Shown piece by piece: positions 60,052-64,000 of a DNA stretch of 64,000 bases. The notes under the pieces were generated by a model that was not told the DNA's origin, did no database searches, and was given only the letters and a program-made list of their open reading frames with translations. The stretch spans positions 186,001 to 250,000 of the forward strand of contig NZ_CP076023.1 of the NCBI RefSeq assembly GCF_018623035.1, given 5' to 3'. How positions within the stretch are numbered: the first letter of the stretch is position 1; each line of letters begins with the position of its first letter. The translations under genes and the position numbers were made by a program. This DNA is from Cellulomonas dongxiuzhuiae (GTDB lineage: Bacteria; Actinomycetota; Actinomycetes; Actinomycetales; Cellulomonadaceae).

Positions 60052-61851
60052 GTGCCCGCCGCCCCCGCGTCCGGCCCGGCCACCGCGCCCCCGCCGCCGG
60101 CCCCGCACCGGGACCCCGCGCCCCGTCCGCGGGGTCCGCGGGGTGCCGGTGCGCCGCCCGGTGGCGGACGCGCGCGGGTGCCCGGCCGCGGGTGGCGTGC
60201 CGGGCTCGGGTGGGGTCTGGCCGTCGTCGTGCCGCTGGCCTTCCTCACCGCGTTCTTCGTGTGGCCCGTCGCCGAGATCGTCGGGCGCGGGTTCGTGGCC
60301 GACGGGCGGCTCGACCTGGGCGGGTTCGGCGACGTGTTCTCCCGGCCGCGCACGTGGCGGGTCGTCGGGCAGACGCTCGCGCAGGCCGCGCTCGGCACGG
60401 CCGGCGCCGTGCTGCTCGGCGTGCCCGGCGCGTACCTGCTGTACCGCTGCCGGTTCCCCGGGCGCGGGGCGCTGCGCGCGTTCGTCACCGTCCCGTTCGT
60501 GCTGCCGACGGTCGTCGTCGGCGTCGCGTTCCGTTCCCTGCTCGTCGACGGGGGGCTGCTGGGCGGCCTGGGTCTGGACGGCACGTTCACCGCGATCGTC
60601 CTCGCGCTCGTGTTCTTCAACTACGCCGTCGTGGTCCGGACCGTCGGGGGCATGTGGGAGCGCCTCGACCCGCGCGCCGAGCAGGCCGCCCGCGCGCTGG
60701 GCGCCTCGCCGTGGCGCGTGCTGCGCACCGTCACGCTGCCCGCGCTCGGCCCGGCGATCGCATCGGCCGCGTCGCTCGTGTTCCTGTTCTGCGCGACGGC
60801 GTTCGGGACCGTCCTGGTGCTGGGCGGGCGCCGGTACGGGACCGTCGAGACGGAGATCTGGATCCAGACCACGCAGTTCCTCGACCTGCGGGCCGCCGCG
60901 GTGCTGTCGGTCGTGCAGCTCGTCGTGGTGGTCGCCGCGCTGTCCGTCGCGGGGCGTGCCCGGGCCCGCACCGAGCGCGCGCTCGCCCTCGGTGCGCCCG
61001 CCGCGACCGCCCACCCGGTGCGGCTGCGCGACCCGCTCGACGCCGTCGCGGTCGCCGTCACGGCCGTCACCGTCGCCGGGCTGCTCGCGCTGCCGCTGCT
61101 CAACCTCGTCGTCCGCTCGCTGCGCACGCCGCGCGGGTGGGGGCTGGACAACTACGCCGCGCTCGCGGTGCCGCAGGACACGCTGGCGGTCTCCGCGTGG
61201 CAGGCCGCCGGGACGTCGGTGCGCACGGCCGTGGACGCCACCCTGATCGCTCTGGTCGTCGGGGGTCTCGTGGCGCTCGTCGTGTCGCGCCGGCCGCGCC
61301 GCGCTGCCGCACGGCGCGCGGTCGCCGGGCTCGACGCGCTGTTCATGCTGCCGCTGGGGGTGTCCGCCGTGACCGTCGGCTTCGGGTTCCTCGTGTCGAT
61401 GGACGCGCCCCTCGGCCTGCCCGTGGACCTGCGGGCGTCGCCCGTGCTGGTCGCGGTCGCGCAGGCGGTCGTCGCGGTGCCGCTCGTCGTGCGCACGGTG
61501 CTGCCCGTGCTGCGGGCGGTCGACCCGCGCCAGCGCGAGGTGGCCGCGACGCTGGGCGCGTCGCCCGGGCGCGTCCTGCGGACCGTCGACCTGGCCGTGG
61601 CGCTGCGGGCCGTCGGGCTCGCGCTGGGGTTCGCGTTCGCGGCGTCGCTGGGTGAGTTCGGTGCGACGTCGTTCCTGGCCCGGCCGCAGGAGCCGACCCT
61701 GCCGGTCGTGATCTTCCGGCTGCTGGGACGTCCCGGCGCCGAGAACTACGGGGCCGCGCTCGCGGCGTCCGTGCTGCTCGCCGCGCTGACGGCGGGCGTC
61801 GTGGCCGTGTGCGAGCGGCTGCGCCGCCCGGGGACCGGGGGTGCGTGGTGA
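60052..61851 (+). CDS. thiP: thiamine ABC transporter permease (fused two-domain)
   Basis: A 599-residue protein with 12 predicted helices in two homologous halves. Each half has an EAA-like loop that docks the ATPase (EQAARALGASPWRVLRTVTLPALGP and QREVAATLGASPGRVLRTVDLAVAL). E. coli ThiP has the same fused layout. The first 45 residues are Pro/Ala/Arg-rich. GTG 60052 comes three bases after the thiB stop. Confidence 0.9.
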   Translation: MPAAPASGPATAPPPPAPHRDPAPRPRGPRGAGAPPGGGRARVPGRGWRAGLGWGLAVVVPLAFLTAFFVWPVAEIVGRGFVADGRLDLGGFGDVFSRPRTWRVVGQTLAQAALGTAGAVLLGVPGAYLLYRCRFPGRGALRAFVTVPFVLPTVVVGVAFRSLLVDGGLLGGLGLDGTFTAIVLALVFFNYAVVVRTVGGMWERLDPRAEQAARALGASPWRVLRTVTLPALGPAIASAASLVFLFCATAFGTVLVLGGRRYGTVETEIWIQTTQFLDLRAAAVLSVVQLVVVVAALSVAGRARARTERALALGAPAATAHPVRLRDPLDAVAVAVTAVTVAGLLALPLLNLVVRSLRTPRGWGLDNYAALAVPQDTLAVSAWQAAGTSVRTAVDATLIALVVGGLVALVVSRRPRRAAARRAVAGLDALFMLPLGVSAVTVGFGFLVSMDAPLGLPVDLRASPVLVAVAQAVVAVPLVVRTVLPVLRAVDPRQREVAATLGASPGRVLRTVDLAVALRAVGLALGFAFAASLGEFGATSFLARPQEPTLPVVIFRLLGRPGAENYGAALAASVLLAALTAGVVAVCERLRRPGTGGAW

Positions 61852-62897
61852 GCGACGGTCTGCAGGTCGCCGACGTGGTCGTGCGCTACCCGGGGGCGGC
61901 GTCGGCGGCCGTCGACGGGGTCGACCTGACCGTGCCGACCGGCGAGGTCGTCGCGCTGCTCGGCCCGTCCGGATGCGGCAAGTCCTCGCTGCTGCGGGCC
62001 GTCGCCGGCCTCGAGCCGCTCGCCGCGGGCGACGTCGCGTGGGACGGCGTGTCCGTCGCCGACGTGCCCGTGCACCGCCGCGGGTTCGGCCTGCTCTTCC
62101 AGGACGGCCAGCTCTTCGCCCACCGGGACGTCGCGGGCAACGTCGCCTACGGGCTGCCCGAGCGGCGCGCCCGCACGGCGCGCGAGGCCCGGGTCGCCGA
62201 GCTGCTCGACCTCGTCGGCCTGCCCGGCACGCAGCGCCGCGACGTCGCGACGCTGTCGGGCGGCGAGCGCCAGCGCGTCGCGCTCGCCCGCGCGCTGGCC
62301 CCGCGCCCGCGCCTGCTGCTCCTCGACGAGCCGCTGTCCGCGCTCGACCGCGCTCTGCGCGAGCGTCTTGCGCTCGACCTGCGCGACGTCCTGACCGCGA
62401 CGGGGACCACGGCGCTGTTCGTCACGCACGACCAGGACGAGGCGTTCGCCGTGGCCGACCGCGTCGCCGTCATGGACGCCGGGCGCCTGCTGCAGGTCGC
62501 GGCCCCCGGCGCGCTGTGGGCCCGGCCCGCCTCGCGGCGCGTCGCCGAGTTCCTCGGGTACGAGGCGTTCGTCGACGTGCCGGCGCCCGGCGTACCGGCC
62601 GTGCCGGCCGTACGCGCCCTCGTCGACGCGACCCGCGCCGCGGGCGTCGCGCTGCTGCCGCCCGGCGGGGTCCTGGCGCTCGCGGCCGGCGCGTTCGTGG
62701 TCGCGCCCGACGGTGCGCCGCCCGTGACCGGCACGGTGCAGGTCCTGCGCTCGCGCCGGGGTCGCACGGAGGTCGTCGTGGACGTCGACGGTGTCGGGCG
62801 CGTCAGCGCGTTCGCGCCCGCGGGCTGGACCTGCGCCCCGGGCACGGACGTGCGCCTGCGCGTCGATGCCGCTGCGGTCGCGGGGCTGCCGGACTAA
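61848..62897 (+). CDS. thiQ: thiamine ABC transporter ATPase
   Basis: A 349-residue ATPase with Walker A GPSGCGKSS, Q-loop LLFQDGQLF, signature LSGGERQR, Walker B LLLLDEPLSALD and switch His in VTHDQDEA. It is longer than E. coli ThiQ (about 230) owing to a C-terminal TOBE-like domain (about 240-349), as in CysA/PotA-type ATPases. The GTG start overlaps the thiP stop; GTG 61845 is also possible. It powers thiamine uptake. Confidence 0.9.
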   Translation: MSDGLQVADVVVRYPGAASAAVDGVDLTVPTGEVVALLGPSGCGKSSLLRAVAGLEPLAAGDVAWDGVSVADVPVHRRGFGLLFQDGQLFAHRDVAGNVAYGLPERRARTAREARVAELLDLVGLPGTQRRDVATLSGGERQRVALARALAPRPRLLLLDEPLSALDRALRERLALDLRDVLTATGTTALFVTHDQDEAFAVADRVAVMDAGRLLQVAAPGALWARPASRRVAEFLGYEAFVDVPAPGVPAVPAVRALVDATRAAGVALLPPGGVLALAAGAFVVAPDGAPPVTGTVQVLRSRRGRTEVVVDVDGVGRVSAFAPAGWTCAPGTDVRLRVDAAAVAGLPD

Positions 62898-62957
62898 CGT
62901 CGGGGCACCAGGCGAGGGTGCCGGCCCCCGCCCCCCAGGAGCAGTGAGGTGAAGGGC

Positions 62958-63707
62958 ATGAGCCTCGAGCGTCGTGAGGTCGTCTCCGTGGAGGTCCGCA
63001 CCCCGATCGACGTCGTGTGGGAGCACCTGCGCGACCCGCACCTGGTGCGCAGGTGGTTCGGCTGGGACTACGACGGCCTCGACGCCGAGATCCGCGAGAT
63101 CTTCGTCGACGACGTGCGCCACGAGCACGACCACTCGGACGGCCGCGCCACCCGCTCCCTCGCGTGGCGCAACCACGACCGGCTCACCGTCACGGCACGC
63201 GACGACGAGCCCACGACCACGCGCATCGTCCTCACGCGGCCCAGCCACGAGGGGCTCTCGCGGTTCGACGGCATCTTCGACGAGATGGACGAGGGCTGGA
63301 TCCAGTTCGTCCACCAGCTGGCGTTCGCGCTCGACGTCCACCCCGGCGAGGACCGCGTGACGCTCACGTCGCACGGCATGGACGCGGGCGAGCGGCGCGA
63401 CCCGCTGCTGTTCCGTGCCGGTCTGCACGGCGTGCGGGGCCTGCCCGTGCACGGCCACGTCGAGGCGACCCGGCCCGACGGCTCCCGCGTCGGCGGCACG
63501 GTCGTCTACAAGACCGAGCACCAGGTGGGCATCCACCTGCACGGCATCGCGCAGTCGCTGCTCGTGCTGGTCATGCGGCCCGCGGCCGAGCGGCCGCCGC
63601 ACGGCACGGTCGACGCGACCCTGTCGACCTACGGACTGGACGCGGGCGTGCTCGACGAGGCGCGGCGGCGCTGGGCCGGCTGGTGGGGCCGCACCGTGCG
63701 GGTCTGA
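62958..63707 (+). CDS. SRPBCC/START-like protein
   Basis: A 249-residue protein beginning LERREVVSVEVRTPIDVVWEHLRDPHLVRRWFGWDYDGL, the START/AHSA1-like opening, with further beta strands. It may bind a hydrophobic ligand. GAGGTG six bases before ATG 62958 decides the start over GTG 62949. It follows thiQ by 60 bases and could be read through, but no thiamine link is evident. Confidence 0.75.
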   Translation: MSLERREVVSVEVRTPIDVVWEHLRDPHLVRRWFGWDYDGLDAEIREIFVDDVRHEHDHSDGRATRSLAWRNHDRLTVTARDDEPTTTRIVLTRPSHEGLSRFDGIFDEMDEGWIQFVHQLAFALDVHPGEDRVTLTSHGMDAGERRDPLLFRAGLHGVRGLPVHGHVEATRPDGSRVGGTVVYKTEHQVGIHLHGIAQSLLVLVMRPAAERPPHGTVDATLSTYGLDAGVLDEARRRWAGWWGRTVRV

Positions 63708-63723
63708 CGACAGGCTGGCCGGA

Positions 63724-64000
63724 CTACAGGCTGCGCTGCCACACCCCGCTGCCGCCCGCGGCCCGGAAGCCCAGGGCGACGTTGATCGCGAGCATCCATC
63801 GGTTCTCCTCGGCGTTGCCGGTGCTGATGCGCCGGACCGTCGGGTAGGCCGCGGCGAGGTGCTGCAGCTGGACGGCCTTGACGAGCATGCCGAGCCGGTG
63901 CCCGCGGTGCTCACGCTGCACGATCGTGTCCTCCTGCCAGGCGAACTCGTCGGTGTGCGGCGGGACCATGAGCTGGGAGTACGCGACGAGCCGGCCCGAC
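63724..64000 (-). CDS. GNAT-family acetyltransferase, N-terminus outside the window
   Basis: The frame runs off the right edge: SGRLVAYSQLMVPPHTDEF, then EHRGHRLGMLVKAVQLQHLA, which is the acetyl-CoA-binding motif of GNAT enzymes, and TGNAEENRWMLAINVALGFR before the C-terminus. The pattern matches actinobacterial GNAT proteins, sometimes tandem-domain. Only the last 91 or so residues are visible. Confidence 0.8.
   Translation of the reverse strand, partial: SGRLVAYSQLMVPPHTDEFAWQEDTIVQREHRGHRLGMLVKAVQLQHLAAAYPTVRRISTGNAEENRWMLAINVALGFRAAGGSGVWQRSL

Noticed and set aside
1-64000. rRNA, tRNA, insertion sequences, prophage or attachment sites
   Set aside because: I saw no tRNA-like cloverleaf with a CCA-adjacent acceptor stem, no rRNA sequence, no transposase or integrase and no flanking direct repeats.

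Overview
The window is very GC-rich, densely coded DNA from an actinobacterium. Starts are often GTG, operons are tightly overlapped with 4-base junctions, and several genes appear to be read from leaderless transcripts. Two secreted AA10 polysaccharide monooxygenases with CBM2 cellulose-binding modules, a desferrioxamine operon extended by a penicillin-acylase-like gene and a second acyltransferase, and a fused MrpA/B antiporter point to a cellulolytic member of the Micrococcales, most likely Cellulomonas or a close relative. That placement is inference from gene content. I found no rRNA, tRNA, transposase, prophage or CRISPR array.

Left part (1-29.7 kb). A partial gene and an RNA methyltransferase-like gene open the window. 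The first LPMO, a thioredoxin/NHL-repeat protein, a GAF-GGDEF diguanylate cyclase and the second LPMO follow, then a cytoplasmic trypsin-like protease with a small partner. Next come a Nudix hydrolase and a LacI-controlled four-gene sugar operon (TIM-barrel isomerase, beta-hydroxyacid dehydrogenase, DhaK-DhaL kinase, RpiB/EryI-like isomerase) with a readable promoter and operator. A Gdx guanidinium exporter sits behind a guanidine-III riboswitch. A lipoprotein with a lost catalytic serine, an ABC exporter divergent from a MarR gene, and a MerR gene next to a small multidrug export protein follow. The stretch ends with an LLM flavin oxidoreductase/NADP reductase pair, two paralogous VOC proteins, and assorted acetyltransferases and hydrolases.

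Middle part (29.9-46 kb). A PoxB-type pyruvate:quinone oxidoreductase, an alpha/beta hydrolase divergent from a WYL regulator, and the six-gene siderophore operon desABCD plus acylase plus second acyltransferase, whose promoter is overlaid by two DtxR/IdeR-like boxes. Then a membrane-anchored hydrolase, two adjacent toxin-antitoxin-like modules, a DUF4230-like membrane protein and a terpene-cyclase-fold protein.

Right part (46-64 kb). A membrane-bound heterodisulfide-reductase-like Fe-S protein, the complete Mrp Na+/H+ antiporter operon (A/B fused, C, D, E, F, G), a carotenoid-desaturase-like flavoprotein, an HTTM-like membrane pair, a DUF4235 protein and a TPP-riboswitch-controlled thiamine ABC transporter (thiBPQ), followed by an SRPBCC-like protein and a partial acetyltransferase.

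The signals I consider most worth a second look are three copies of an intergenic element of about 60 bp built from GTGGTC(A/G)CA motifs at near-constant spacing, the LacI-regulated sugar operon of unknown substrate, the extended siderophore operon, the toxin-antitoxin-like pair with a 16-base palindromic operator, and the two riboswitches.
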